Source: Actinomycetota bacterium
GTDB lineage: Bacteria > Actinomycetota > UBA4738
Assembly: GCA_013816105.1 (NCBI GenBank)
Contig: JACDEY010000082.1
Coordinates: forward strand, 1-5,839
Direction of reading: 5' to 3'
Length of the DNA: 5,839 nt
Position 1 is the first letter of the stretch. Every line of letters starts with the position of its first letter. The notes under the pieces are model-generated. The model ran no database searches. It saw only the letters and a program-made list of their open reading frames with translations, and was not told where the DNA came from. The translations under genes were made by a program, and so were the position numbers. This document shows, in pieces, positions 1 through 5,779 of this stretch.

Positions 1-1
1 C

Positions 2-1246
2 TGGGTGGTGATCCCGGGCACACCGGACTTCTTCGCGATCACCAAGCGCATCCACAACCACCTCCACGGCTTCCCGGGCGACGGAGGACCGCTGGGCGCC
101 GCCGAACGGGAGGCCTACCGCGACGTCACCGAACCGAGCGCCCGTGAGCTTACCGAGCTGCTTCGCCCCGGTGACGTCGTCATCGTCCACGACCCCCAAC
201 CCGCCGCCCTCTGTCGCACGGCAAAGGAGGCGGGAGCGGTGGTGATCTGGCGGTGTCACGTCGGCCTGGATCGGCCGAACGATCTGGCGAGGAGGGCGTG
301 GGACTTTCTGCGTCCCCACGTGCTCCCCGCGGATGCCTACGTCTTCTCCCGCCGGGCCTACGCCTGGGAGGGCCTGGATGACGGGCGGGTGACCGTCGTG
401 CCACCTTCCATCGACGCCTTCTCTCCGAAGAACCAGCAGCTCTCCGAAGAGCAGGTTTCCTCGATCCTGGCGGCCGCGGGTCTGTGCCCCGACGGTGAGG
501 CGGCCTCTCCAACGTTTGCGCGAGAGGACGGCTCGACCGGGACCGTCGTGAGGCCAGCGACGCTGCACGGGGACTCCGGGACCCTGCCCAACGACGCGCC
601 GCTGGTCGTCCAGGTGTCCAGGTGGGACCGATTGAAGGATCCGTTGGGCGTTCTCCTTGGGTTCGCGACGCACGTGGCGCCTCGCTCAGACGCCCATCTG
701 GCCGTGGTTGGACCATCCGTCGAGGGGGTCGCCGACGATCCGGAGGGCGCCGACGTTCTGCGGGAGACCGAGGCGGCGCTCGATGGTCTGCCCGAGGAGG
801 TCCGCGCTCGCATCCACCTGGTGTCGCTGCCGATGGAGGACGGTGAGGAGAACGCTGCGATCGTCAACGCCATCCAGCGTCGGGCCGACATCGTCGTCCA
901 GAAGAGTCTGGCGGAAGGCTTCGGCCTGACGGTCACCGAGGCCATGTGGAAGGGCCGCCCGGTCATCGGGACCCGCATCGGCGGGATCCAGGACCAGATC
1001 GTGCCGGGGCTAACCGGGTTGCTGCTCGATGACCCGCTCGACCTCCGCGCCTACGGTGAGGCCGTTCTCACCCTTCTGGCTGATCCAGCTCGAGCGCGGG
1101 AGATGGGACGGGAGGGGCAGCGGAGGATCCGCGACCAGTTCCTGGGGCCACGCCACCTCACTCAGTACCTGGAACTCATCTCGGAGTTGATGGGCTCGGA
1201 GGAGGAGGCCACCAGAGACTCCCCGGCCGAACCGGCCATCGGCTGA
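2..1246 (+). CDS. treT: Trehalose synthase TreT-type glycosyltransferase (GT4), 5'-truncated
   Basis: TreT joins the glucose of a nucleotide sugar (ADP- or UDP-glucose) to free glucose to make trehalose in the cytoplasm. The reading frame is open from the left edge (Trp codon at 2-4), so the true start is outside the window. GTG codons at 5 and 8 are internal, because WVVIPGTPDFF matches an internal TreT segment (WFVIEGPTEFF in the Pyrococcus enzyme, from memory). About 75 residues are missing, including the glycine-rich loop. Numbering from base 5: HDPQPAAL at 62-69, WRCHVGLD at 82-89 and PPSID at 133-137. SRWDRLKD at 205-212 carries the Arg and Lys expected to bind donor phosphates. EGFGLTVTE at 304-312 is the EX7E motif, followed by GGIQDQI at 326-332. 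Residues ~143-197 are longer than in the archaeal enzyme. The last ~15 residues are an acidic tail. The family call is strong; donor and acceptor specificity are inferred. The stop lies 18 nt before the next gene. Confidence 0.88.
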   Translation, partial: WVVIPGTPDFFAITKRIHNHLHGFPGDGGPLGAAEREAYRDVTEPSARELTELLRPGDVVIVHDPQPAALCRTAKEAGAVVIWRCHVGLDRPNDLARRAWDFLRPHVLPADAYVFSRRAYAWEGLDDGRVTVVPPSIDAFSPKNQQLSEEQVSSILAAAGLCPDGEAASPTFAREDGSTGTVVRPATLHGDSGTLPNDAPLVVQVSRWDRLKDPLGVLLGFATHVAPRSDAHLAVVGPSVEGVADDPEGADVLRETEAALDGLPEEVRARIHLVSLPMEDGEENAAIVNAIQRRADIVVQKSLAEGFGLTVTEAMWKGRPVIGTRIGGIQDQIVPGLTGLLLDDPLDLRAYGEAVLTLLADPARAREMGREGQRRIRDQFLGPRHLTQYLELISELMGSEEEATRDSPAEPAIG

Positions 1247-1250
1247 GGGG
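1220..1250 (+). terminator. Imperfect hairpin spanning the treT stop codon
   Basis: An RNA hairpin can be drawn by eye. GCCGA (1226-1230) pairs with TCGGC (1239-1243) around an 8-nt loop. The stem then extends through a G-T wobble (1225/1244), C1224-G1245, a bulged A1246, and CCC (1221-1223) with GGG (1247-1249). It covers the TGA stop at 1244-1246. There is no T-tract after it, so it is not a classical intrinsic terminator. Hairpins without T-tracts have been proposed as terminators or 3' stabilisers in high-GC actinobacteria. The role here is inferred, and stems of this size also arise by chance in GC-rich DNA. Confidence 0.35.
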
Positions 1251-1251
1251 C

Positions 1252-1257
1252 TAGACT
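1252..1257 (+). promoter_or_regulatory. Candidate -10 hexamer (TAGACT) for a leaderless gluA-like transcript
   Basis: TAGACT fits the actinobacterial -10 pattern TAnnnT and ends 7 nt before the ATG at 1265, the spacing expected if transcription begins at or next to the start codon. The gene has no Shine-Dalgarno (the preceding bases are GCTGCAA), which supports leaderless translation. No convincing -35 is visible 17-18 nt upstream. The same arrangement recurs before the MFS gene. If real, this would drive the whole amino acid transporter operon. Confidence 0.4.
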
Positions 1258-1264
1258 GCTGCAA

Positions 1265-2020
1265 ATGGCGATCGCGCCGCAGGACGGACGCCTGGTCGAG
1301 TTGGAGGGCGTCCGGAAGAGCTTCGGCCCCCATGTCGTCCTCGACTCCATCGATCTGTCCATCCGCCGGGGGGAAGCGGTCGTCGTGGCCGGCCCCTCGG
1401 GCTCGGGCAAGTCGACCCTCCTTCGGTGCATCAACGGCCTGGAGGCGATCGATGCGGGGGACATCCGGTTCGAGGGACAATCGATCCCCAAAGCCGGAAA
1501 GGGCATCTACCGGCTCCGAGCGGAGATGGGGATGGTGTTCCAGTCCTTCAACCTCTTCCCCCACAAGACCGTGCTCGACAACGTCACCCTCGGGCCGATC
1601 GAGGTGAAGGGGCTTTCGCGACTCGACGCCCGGGCGCGGGCGAGGGCCCTGCTCGAACGAGTGGGCATCCCCGAGAAGGCCGACGCCGTCCCGGCGGACC
1701 TCTCGGGAGGTCAGCAGCAGCGCGTGGCCATCGCGAGGGCGCTCGCAATGGAGCCGAAGCTCATGCTCTTCGACGAGCCCACGTCGGCCCTGGACCCGGA
1801 GATGATCCGGGAGGTCCTGGACGTGATGCGGGACCTCGCCCGCGACGGCATGACCATGATCGTCGTGACCCATGAGATGGGGTTCGCTCGCGAGGTATGC
1901 GACCGGCTGCTGTTCATCGATTCCGGGGCGATCGTCGAGGACGCGCCGCCCGAAGAATTCTTCCGCGGGGCGAAGAGCGAGCGAGCGAGGGAGTTCGTGG
2001 ACAAGATCATTCACCACTAG
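1265..2020 (+). CDS. gluA: ABC transporter ATPase for glutamate/polar amino acid uptake (GluA-like)
   Basis: This cytoplasmic ATPase forms a dimer that binds and hydrolyses ATP to power import through the GluC/GluD-like permeases. At 251 residues it has the usual length for the GlnQ/HisP/GluA class, and all nucleotide-binding elements look intact: an aromatic residue at F20 (A-loop position), Walker A GPSGSGKST (43-51), Q-loop Q93 in VFQSFNLFPH, signature LSGGQ (146-150), Walker B LMLFDE (166-171), D-loop SALD (174-177) and H-loop H203. The GKG...LRAEMGMVFQSFNLFPH region and the C-terminal end resemble Corynebacterium GluA as I remember it, with the same gene order after it. The ATG at 1265 places the protein start just before the conserved VELEGVRKSFG strand. 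No ribosome-binding site precedes it, suggesting a leaderless mRNA. First gene of a four-gene operon; 50 nt separate it from the next. Exact substrate is set by the binding protein and is not proven. Confidence 0.93.
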   Translation: MAIAPQDGRLVELEGVRKSFGPHVVLDSIDLSIRRGEAVVVAGPSGSGKSTLLRCINGLEAIDAGDIRFEGQSIPKAGKGIYRLRAEMGMVFQSFNLFPHKTVLDNVTLGPIEVKGLSRLDARARARALLERVGIPEKADAVPADLSGGQQQRVAIARALAMEPKLMLFDEPTSALDPEMIREVLDVMRDLARDGMTMIVVTHEMGFAREVCDRLLFIDSGAIVEDAPPEEFFRGAKSERAREFVDKIIHH

Positions 2021-2039
2021 GCCGGGTTCGAGGACGGGA

Positions 2040-2056
2040 GCCGCATCCGTTGCGGC
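2040..2056 (+). repeat. Inverted repeat just upstream of the gluB-like ribosome-binding site
   Basis: GCCGCA (2040-2045) and TGCGGC (2051-2056) form a perfect 6-bp stem with a 5-nt loop (TCCGT). It ends 4 nt before the AGGAG Shine-Dalgarno at 2061. In the mRNA it could protect a processed gluB 5' end, or keep the ribosome-binding site exposed. No T-tract follows. Function is inferred; a 6-bp stem is weak evidence in GC-rich sequence. Confidence 0.3.
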
Positions 2057-2060
2057 GGGA

Positions 2061-2065
2061 AGGAG
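2061..2065 (+). promoter_or_regulatory. Ribosome-binding site AGGAG of the gluB-like gene
   Basis: AGGAG within GGGAAGGAGAG lies 5 nt before the ATG at 2071. It is the best Shine-Dalgarno in the transporter operon and fixes the start of the binding protein directly before its signal peptide. A strong site suits a binding protein that must outnumber its membrane partners. Confidence 0.75.
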
Positions 2066-2070
2066 AGCCG

Positions 2071-2964
2071 ATGCGACACAAGAGGTGGAGGTGGCTCGTG
2101 GCGCTGCTCGCGCTGACCGCTCTGGTCGGCGCGGCGTGTGGCGACGACGAGGGGGACGGCGGCGGCGGAGGAACGGTCGAGGAGTTCCCGGCCGACACCA
2201 CGATGGGCCGGATCCAGGAAGCGGGCGAGATCGTGATCGGGGTGAAGTTCGACGTGCCGCCCTTCGGATTCAAGAACCCGCAGACCGACGAGGTGGAGGG
2301 CTTCGACGTGGAGATGGGCGGGTTCATCGCCGACGCCCTCGGCGTGGAGCCGACCTACGTCGAGGCCATTTCCGACAACCGCATCCCCTTCCTCCAGGAC
2401 GGCACGGTTGACCTGATCCTTTCCACCATGACCATCACGACGGACCGAGACGCCGAGATCGACTTCTCCGAGCCGTACTTCATCGCCCATGGCCGAATCC
2501 TCGTCCCCGAGGACTCCGACATCACGGGCGTCGAGGACCTGGCAGGACGCACGGTCTGCACCGCCCTTGGATCGACCTACGAGGAGAACCTGGGGGAGTC
2601 GGCGCCAGAGGCCGAGTTGCAGCTAGTCGACTCCTATTCCGAGTGCCTCGAGCTCGTCCAGACCGGCGCCGTGGACGCCGTCTCGACGGACGACGTCATC
2701 CTCACGGGGATGATCATCCAGGATCCGACGCTGGTGCTCGTCGGGGACGAGCTCACCGTCGAGCCGTACGGAATCGGGATCAAGGACGGCGACACCGAGC
2801 TCAAGGAGTTCGTCGACGGGGTCCTTGCGGACGTCAAGGAGGACGGGCGTTGGCAGGAGCTGTTCGACAAGTGGATCGGGCAGTACACCGGCCAGGAGGC
2901 GACACCACCCGACCTGACCTTGGATGAGGCGCTGGAGCTCCGGCCGTGCGTGGAGACCTGCTGA
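2071..2964 (+). CDS. gluB: Amino acid ABC transporter substrate-binding lipoprotein (GluB-like)
   Basis: This extracytoplasmic receptor captures an amino acid, probably glutamate or a related acidic/polar one, and delivers it to the permeases. It has 297 residues, normal for the SBP_bac_3 family. A lipoprotein signal runs from basic residues (RHKRWR) through a hydrophobic stretch to LVGAAC, with Cys23 as the lipidated residue, then an acidic, glycine-rich linker (24-34). The mature domain opens with IVIGVKFDVPPFGFKNP (54-70) and GFDVEMG (77-83). TITTDR (121-126) carries the Arg that in this family holds the substrate carboxylate. VDAVSTDD (201-208) carries the Asp expected to bind the amino group, and EPYGIGIKDGD (231-241) is another hallmark. 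C163 and C192 sit where Corynebacterium GluB also has Cys, suggesting a disulfide. Two more Cys lie at 293 and 297, the last residue. The ATG at 2071 is chosen for its AGGAG and signal peptide; in-frame codons further upstream overlap the ATPase gene. Substrate is inferred. Confidence 0.92.
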   Translation: MRHKRWRWLVALLALTALVGAACGDDEGDGGGGGTVEEFPADTTMGRIQEAGEIVIGVKFDVPPFGFKNPQTDEVEGFDVEMGGFIADALGVEPTYVEAISDNRIPFLQDGTVDLILSTMTITTDRDAEIDFSEPYFIAHGRILVPEDSDITGVEDLAGRTVCTALGSTYEENLGESAPEAELQLVDSYSECLELVQTGAVDAVSTDDVILTGMIIQDPTLVLVGDELTVEPYGIGIKDGDTELKEFVDGVLADVKEDGRWQELFDKWIGQYTGQEATPPDLTLDEALELRPCVETC

Positions 2965-2967
2965 TCG

Positions 2968-2997
2968 CCCGACCGTGATGAAGACGCGGCGGTCGGG
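2968..2997 (+). repeat. Perfect 8-bp inverted repeat between gluB-like and gluC-like genes
   Basis: CCCGACCG (2968-2975) and CGGTCGGG (2990-2997) are exact reverse complements separated by 14 nt, and a T-G wobble can extend the stem inward. It starts 3 nt after the gluB stop codon and ends 23 nt before the gluC start. No T-tract follows. Hairpins at this place in binding-protein transporter operons often stabilise the binding-protein mRNA or cause partial termination, so that the receptor exceeds the permeases. That role is inferred here. The gap has no other gene or clear promoter. Confidence 0.5.
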
Positions 2998-3020
2998 GCC
3001 GCAAGCGTGAGGCGGCGAGT

Positions 3021-3683
3021 ATGAGCGCGCTCCTGGATGTGCTCCGGCGGCACTTCCCGGAGTTCCTCTCGGGGTTTTTCGTGACCTTCCGTGTGGTCGC
3101 GATATCGCTCGCGATCGCCATCTCGGTCGGGACGCTCGTGGGGGCGCTCCGCGTCGCGCCCCTTCGAGCGTTGCGGTGGATCGGAACCACCTACGTCGAG
3201 GCGTTCCGCAACGTGCCCCTGCTCGTGCTGATCTTCATCTCGTTCCTGGGGCTCCGGCGGGCGGGGGTCGGGATAGGGCCCTGGGTCGCGGGGACTGCGA
3301 GCCTCGGGCTCTACACCGCGGCCTACGTCGCGGAGGCGATCCGCTCGGGCGTCTTTGCCGTCGGCAAGGGGCAGATCGACGCTTCCCTCTCGCTCGGCCT
3401 CACCTACCGGCGGACAATGACGAAGATCATCCTGCCGCAGGCGGCGCGGACCGTGATCCCGCCGCTCGGCAACCTGCTGATCGCCATGATCAAGAACTCG
3501 GCAATCATCGGCGCCTCGATCCTCGCCCTGCCCGACCTCCTCAAGCAGGCCCGGATACTCCAGGCTCGGACGTTCCAGACGAACGAGACCTTCTTCTGGG
3601 CCGCTGCCGGCTACCTGGTCCTCACGCTCTCCGCGACGTTTGTGGTGCGCCGCCTCGAACGGCGCCTGGCCATACGGCGGTGA
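3021..3683 (+). CDS. gluC: Amino acid ABC transporter permease (GluC-like)
   Basis: One of the two inner-membrane permeases that form the translocation path of the importer. It has 220 residues, typical of the HisQ/HisM/GlnP class. About five hydrophobic segments are visible (roughly 17-43, 62-78, 86-106, 146-171 and 191-210). FLSGFFVTFRVVAISLAIAI near the N-terminus and VEAFRNVPLLVLIFI (59-73) are family hallmarks. The cytoplasmic EAA loop that contacts the ATPase runs from GQIDASLSLGL (117-127) to IILPQA (136-141); its first part reads IDAS rather than the usual EAA. The ATG at 3021 has only a weak GAGG 8 nt upstream. The protein ends in an Arg-rich tail. The stop at 3681-3683 lies inside the Shine-Dalgarno of the next gene, so the two permeases are probably translationally linked. 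The family call is strong; gluC rather than another amino acid permease rests on operon order. Confidence 0.92.
   Translation: MSALLDVLRRHFPEFLSGFFVTFRVVAISLAIAISVGTLVGALRVAPLRALRWIGTTYVEAFRNVPLLVLIFISFLGLRRAGVGIGPWVAGTASLGLYTAAYVAEAIRSGVFAVGKGQIDASLSLGLTYRRTMTKIILPQAARTVIPPLGNLLIAMIKNSAIIGASILALPDLLKQARILQARTFQTNETFFWAAAGYLVLTLSATFVVRRLERRLAIRR
3676..3683 (+). promoter_or_regulatory. Shine-Dalgarno of the gluD-like gene overlapping the gluC-like stop codon
   Basis: GGCGGTGA differs by one base from GGAGGTGA, the ideal Shine-Dalgarno, and lies 4 nt before the ATG at 3688. Its last three bases are the TGA stop of the upstream permease. This supports the 3688 start and suggests coupled synthesis of the two permeases. 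Confidence 0.6.
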
Positions 3684-3687
3684 TCCG

Positions 3688-4491
3688 ATGGGCTACCTGA
3701 TCGATCCCGCCAACTGGGAGTGGCTCGTCACGGGGAACAACCTGCGCTTCCTCGTGGATGGGTTCCTGGTGAACGTGGAGATCGCCCTCATCGCCATCGT
3801 CCTGTCGCTCATCCTGGGCCTGCTGCTGGCTCTGGCCCGGATCTCGAAATCCGCCTTGCTCCGCGCCCCGGCCGGCGCCTGGATCGACGTGTGGCGAAAC
3901 CTCCCCCTCATCTTCGTGATCCTCTACCTCTCCCTGGGACTCCCCGCTCCGTGGAAGGACGCCTACGAGGGGATCGTGCCCGGATTCTTCCCGGAGGCTC
4001 TCCAGTCCGGCCGGGTGCTCGCGGGGATCCTCGGGCTGACGCTCTACAACTCGGCGGTAATCGCCGAGATCATGCGGGCGGGCATCCAGTCGCTGGAACG
4101 AGGTCAGGGGGAGGCCGCTGCGTCGCTCGGGTTGCCTTACTGGAAGTCTATGCGTCTGGTCATCCTGCCCCAGGGACTGCGGCGAATGGTGCCCGCCACC
4201 GTGTCGCAGCTCATCACCTTGAACAAGGACACGACGCTCGTCAGCATCATCGCCATCCAGGAGGTCATGCGCCACGGCAGGATCGTGTCGAGCTTCGGCT
4301 TCTTCGGGGGTGCGCAGGCGCCCGTCCTGCAGGTCTTCCTGACGATCGGCGCGATGTTCGTCATCGTGAACCTGCTCCTGTCGCGCCTCTCGCGGCGCCT
4401 CGAGGTCCGCGAGCGGAAGCGGACCGGCGTGGCGGTGGAGCGCGTGACCGGCCTGGAGGATCAGGTGGCCGCCGCGGCCGACGTGACCTGA
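3688..4491 (+). CDS. gluD: Amino acid ABC transporter permease (GluD-like)
   Basis: Second membrane permease of the importer, expected to pair with the GluC-like protein. It has 267 residues from the ATG at 3688. That start follows a good Shine-Dalgarno and leaves only 4 nt after the upstream stop. A TTG at 3640 would add 16 residues inside the upstream gene and is unlikely. Hydrophobic segments lie at about 22-50, 70-85, 108-130, 172-192 and 212-232. DVWRNLPLIFVILYLSLGLP (67-86) corresponds to the EAFRNxPLL hallmark. The EAA loop is canonical: GQGEAAASLGL (139-149) followed by VILPQ (158-162). It is longer than its partner because of a loop at about 86-107 and a charged, probably cytoplasmic tail of about 27 residues (241-267). 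Last gene of the operon by context; a hairpin covers its stop codon. Confidence 0.92.
   Translation: MGYLIDPANWEWLVTGNNLRFLVDGFLVNVEIALIAIVLSLILGLLLALARISKSALLRAPAGAWIDVWRNLPLIFVILYLSLGLPAPWKDAYEGIVPGFFPEALQSGRVLAGILGLTLYNSAVIAEIMRAGIQSLERGQGEAAASLGLPYWKSMRLVILPQGLRRMVPATVSQLITLNKDTTLVSIIAIQEVMRHGRIVSSFGFFGGAQAPVLQVFLTIGAMFVIVNLLLSRLSRRLEVRERKRTGVAVERVTGLEDQVAAAADVT
4461..4491 (+). terminator. Bulged hairpin covering the gluD-like stop codon
   Basis: TCAGGT (4461-4466) pairs with ACCTGA (4486-4491), and stacked on it GGCCG (4467-4471) pairs with CGGCC (4475-4479) around a 3-nt loop; bases 4480-4485 bulge out. The TGA stop at 4489-4491 forms the base of the stem. With 11 pairs it is the longest stem seen in this window, but it has a 6-nt bulge and no following T-tract. 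It may mark the operon end or stabilise the 3' end. Evidence is structural and by eye only. Confidence 0.35.
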
Positions 4492-4512
4492 GCGGCACCC
4501 GGAATCGAGAGT

Positions 4513-4518
4513 TACGCT
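4513..4518 (+). promoter_or_regulatory. Candidate -10 hexamer (TACGCT) before the MFS gene
   Basis: TACGCT fits TAnnnT and ends 3 nt before the GTG at 4522 and 6 nt before a second in-frame GTG at 4525. The second distance is close to that seen before the gluA-like gene (7 nt). The bases before the start (GCTGGG) are a poor Shine-Dalgarno at poor spacing, so a leaderless mRNA beginning at 4525 is plausible. No clear -35 is seen. Confidence 0.35.
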
Positions 4519-4521
4519 GGG

Positions 4522-5778
4522 GTGGTGACGGGAAATCGCGCTGCGACGTTCCAGTCGCTGCGAGTTCGCAACTTCCGGCTGTTCGTCGCCGGCCAGCTGC
4601 TGTCGGGGATCGGGACGTGGATGCAGTCCGTGGCCGCGCCATGGCTGGTGCTCCAGCTCACGGGGAGCGGGGTGGCGCTGGGCATCGACGTCGGACTGAC
4701 TTTCCTGCCCATCCTGCTGTTCGGGGCATGGGGTGGAGTGCTCGCCGACCGATTCGACAACCGGCGCCTGCAGCTCCTTACGCAAGTCGCCTACGCGGTC
4801 CTGTCAATGGCTCTCTGGCTGCTTGTGATCACTCGTGTCGTCGAGGTCTGGATGGTGTTCGTCATCTCCTTCCTGATGGGTGTCGTGACCGCCGTCGACA
4901 TGCCTACACGCCAGAGCTTCTACCTGGAGATGGTCGGACGGAACCAACTGACGAATGCCATGAGCCTCAGCACGGCCACATTCATGGGGGCTCGAATGGT
5001 GGGGCCGGCCCTCGCCGGCGTTCTCATCGGCACCGTCGGAGTCGCGCCAGTCTTCCTGATCAACGGGATCTCCTACCTCGCCGTGATCGTGGCGCTGCTA
5101 CTCATGCGGAGTGATGAGCTGCAGCGTCGCGAGCCCGTCCCCGCCCGTCGAGGGCAGATCCGGGAGGGGGTTGCCTACGTGTGGCGAACGCCGGCGCTGC
5201 GACTGCCGATGCTCCTCATGGCAGGCGTGTTCATGTTCGCCTTTAACTTCACCGTGCTCCTCCCACTGCTTGCTGTCCGAAGCTTCAACGGTGACGCCGG
5301 CACGTACGGCAATCTCCTCGCGCTGTTCGGTGGGGGCTCGCTCGCTGGCGCGCTCATCATGGCCGCGCGCTCCTCCACCCCGAACGTCCCGCGACTGGCC
5401 CTCTTCGCCGTTCTTCTGGGCGCTGTCTCCCTCGCCGTCGCCGCGGCCCCGGAACTGCTCGTGGCGGCACTGCTCATGCCCGCGCTGGGGGCTATCGGGA
5501 TCGCCTTCGCCATCACCGGCAACTCCACCCTTCAGCTCACGGCAGCGGACGACATGCGCGGCCGGGTGATGGCTCTGTACGGCGTGATCTTCCTGGGGAG
5601 CACGCCTCTCGGCGGCCCCATCGCCGGCTGGGTGGGCGAGCACCTCGGCCCTCGTGTCGGCCTCGCCGGTGGCGGCATAGTCGCGATCGCCGCAGGCGTC
5701 CTGGCGGTCGCCGGCCTCCGCGCGTCGCGGAACGAAATCCCCGCGATCGCCGCCGCGGCTCCCGATCTCATTGAGTAG
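4522..5778 (+). CDS. Major facilitator superfamily transporter, MFS_3/EntS-like exporter
   Basis: A proton-driven membrane transporter, most likely an exporter of a small molecule; the substrate cannot be told. It has 418 residues from GTG 4522 (417 from GTG 4525), normal for this group. About 12 hydrophobic segments are visible in two halves, joined by a basic loop near 197-215 (RSDELQRREPVPARR). FQSLRVRNFRLFVAGQLLS (10-28) is the usual opening of MFS_3 proteins. GGVLADRFDNRR (71-82) is the motif A loop with D76 and R77. DMPTRQSF (126-133) is a hallmark of the EntS/multidrug-like branch, and DDMRGRVMALYG (343-354) with TPLGGPIAGW (361-370) is the matching C-terminal signature. It begins 30 nt after the gluD-like stop but is functionally unlike the importer, and a possible own promoter precedes it. 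It may be a drug or metabolite efflux pump; the EntS label is family resemblance only, as no siderophore genes are present. Confidence 0.85.
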   Translation: MVTGNRAATFQSLRVRNFRLFVAGQLLSGIGTWMQSVAAPWLVLQLTGSGVALGIDVGLTFLPILLFGAWGGVLADRFDNRRLQLLTQVAYAVLSMALWLLVITRVVEVWMVFVISFLMGVVTAVDMPTRQSFYLEMVGRNQLTNAMSLSTATFMGARMVGPALAGVLIGTVGVAPVFLINGISYLAVIVALLLMRSDELQRREPVPARRGQIREGVAYVWRTPALRLPMLLMAGVFMFAFNFTVLLPLLAVRSFNGDAGTYGNLLALFGGGSLAGALIMAARSSTPNVPRLALFAVLLGAVSLAVAAAPELLVAALLMPALGAIGIAFAITGNSTLQLTAADDMRGRVMALYGVIFLGSTPLGGPIAGWVGEHLGPRVGLAGGGIVAIAAGVLAVAGLRASRNEIPAIAAAAPDLIE

Positions 5779-5779
5779 C

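Noticed and set aside
1975..1990. Short tandem repeat GAGC x3 then GAGG near the end of the ATPase gene
   Set aside because: It is in frame and encodes part of the family's usual KSERAREF-like end, so it is explained by coding. Too short to suggest phase variation.
1010..2017. Minus-strand open frame of 335 codons opposite treT and the ATPase gene
   Set aside because: The plus strand carries complete Walker, signature and H-loop motifs here. The antisense product has no recognisable domain.
1997..2017. GTGG...CCAC inverted repeat at the end of the ATPase gene
   Set aside because: Only 4 bp with a 13-nt loop, inside coding sequence; expected by chance.
1897..2070. Upstream extension of the binding protein by 58 codons into the ATPase gene
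   Set aside because: It would bury the lipoprotein signal peptide inside the protein. The ATG at 2071 has a good Shine-Dalgarno and puts the signal at the N-terminus.
4484..4489. TGACCT as a -35 element for the MFS promoter
   Set aside because: It lies 23 nt from the candidate -10, too far for normal spacing, and it is part of the hairpin and stop codon of the upstream gene.
3622..4785. Minus-strand open frame of 387 codons opposite gluD-like and the MFS start
   Set aside because: It runs opposite strongly conserved permease and MFS sequence, its product is low-complexity and rich in His, Gln, Asp and Arg with no family features, and it spans a gene border. It is a GC-driven shadow.
3720..5114. 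Plus-strand open frame of 464 codons in another phase across gluD-like and MFS
   Set aside because: Its product is Arg-, Gly- and Pro-rich without motifs and overlaps two real genes, as expected when high GC removes stop codons.
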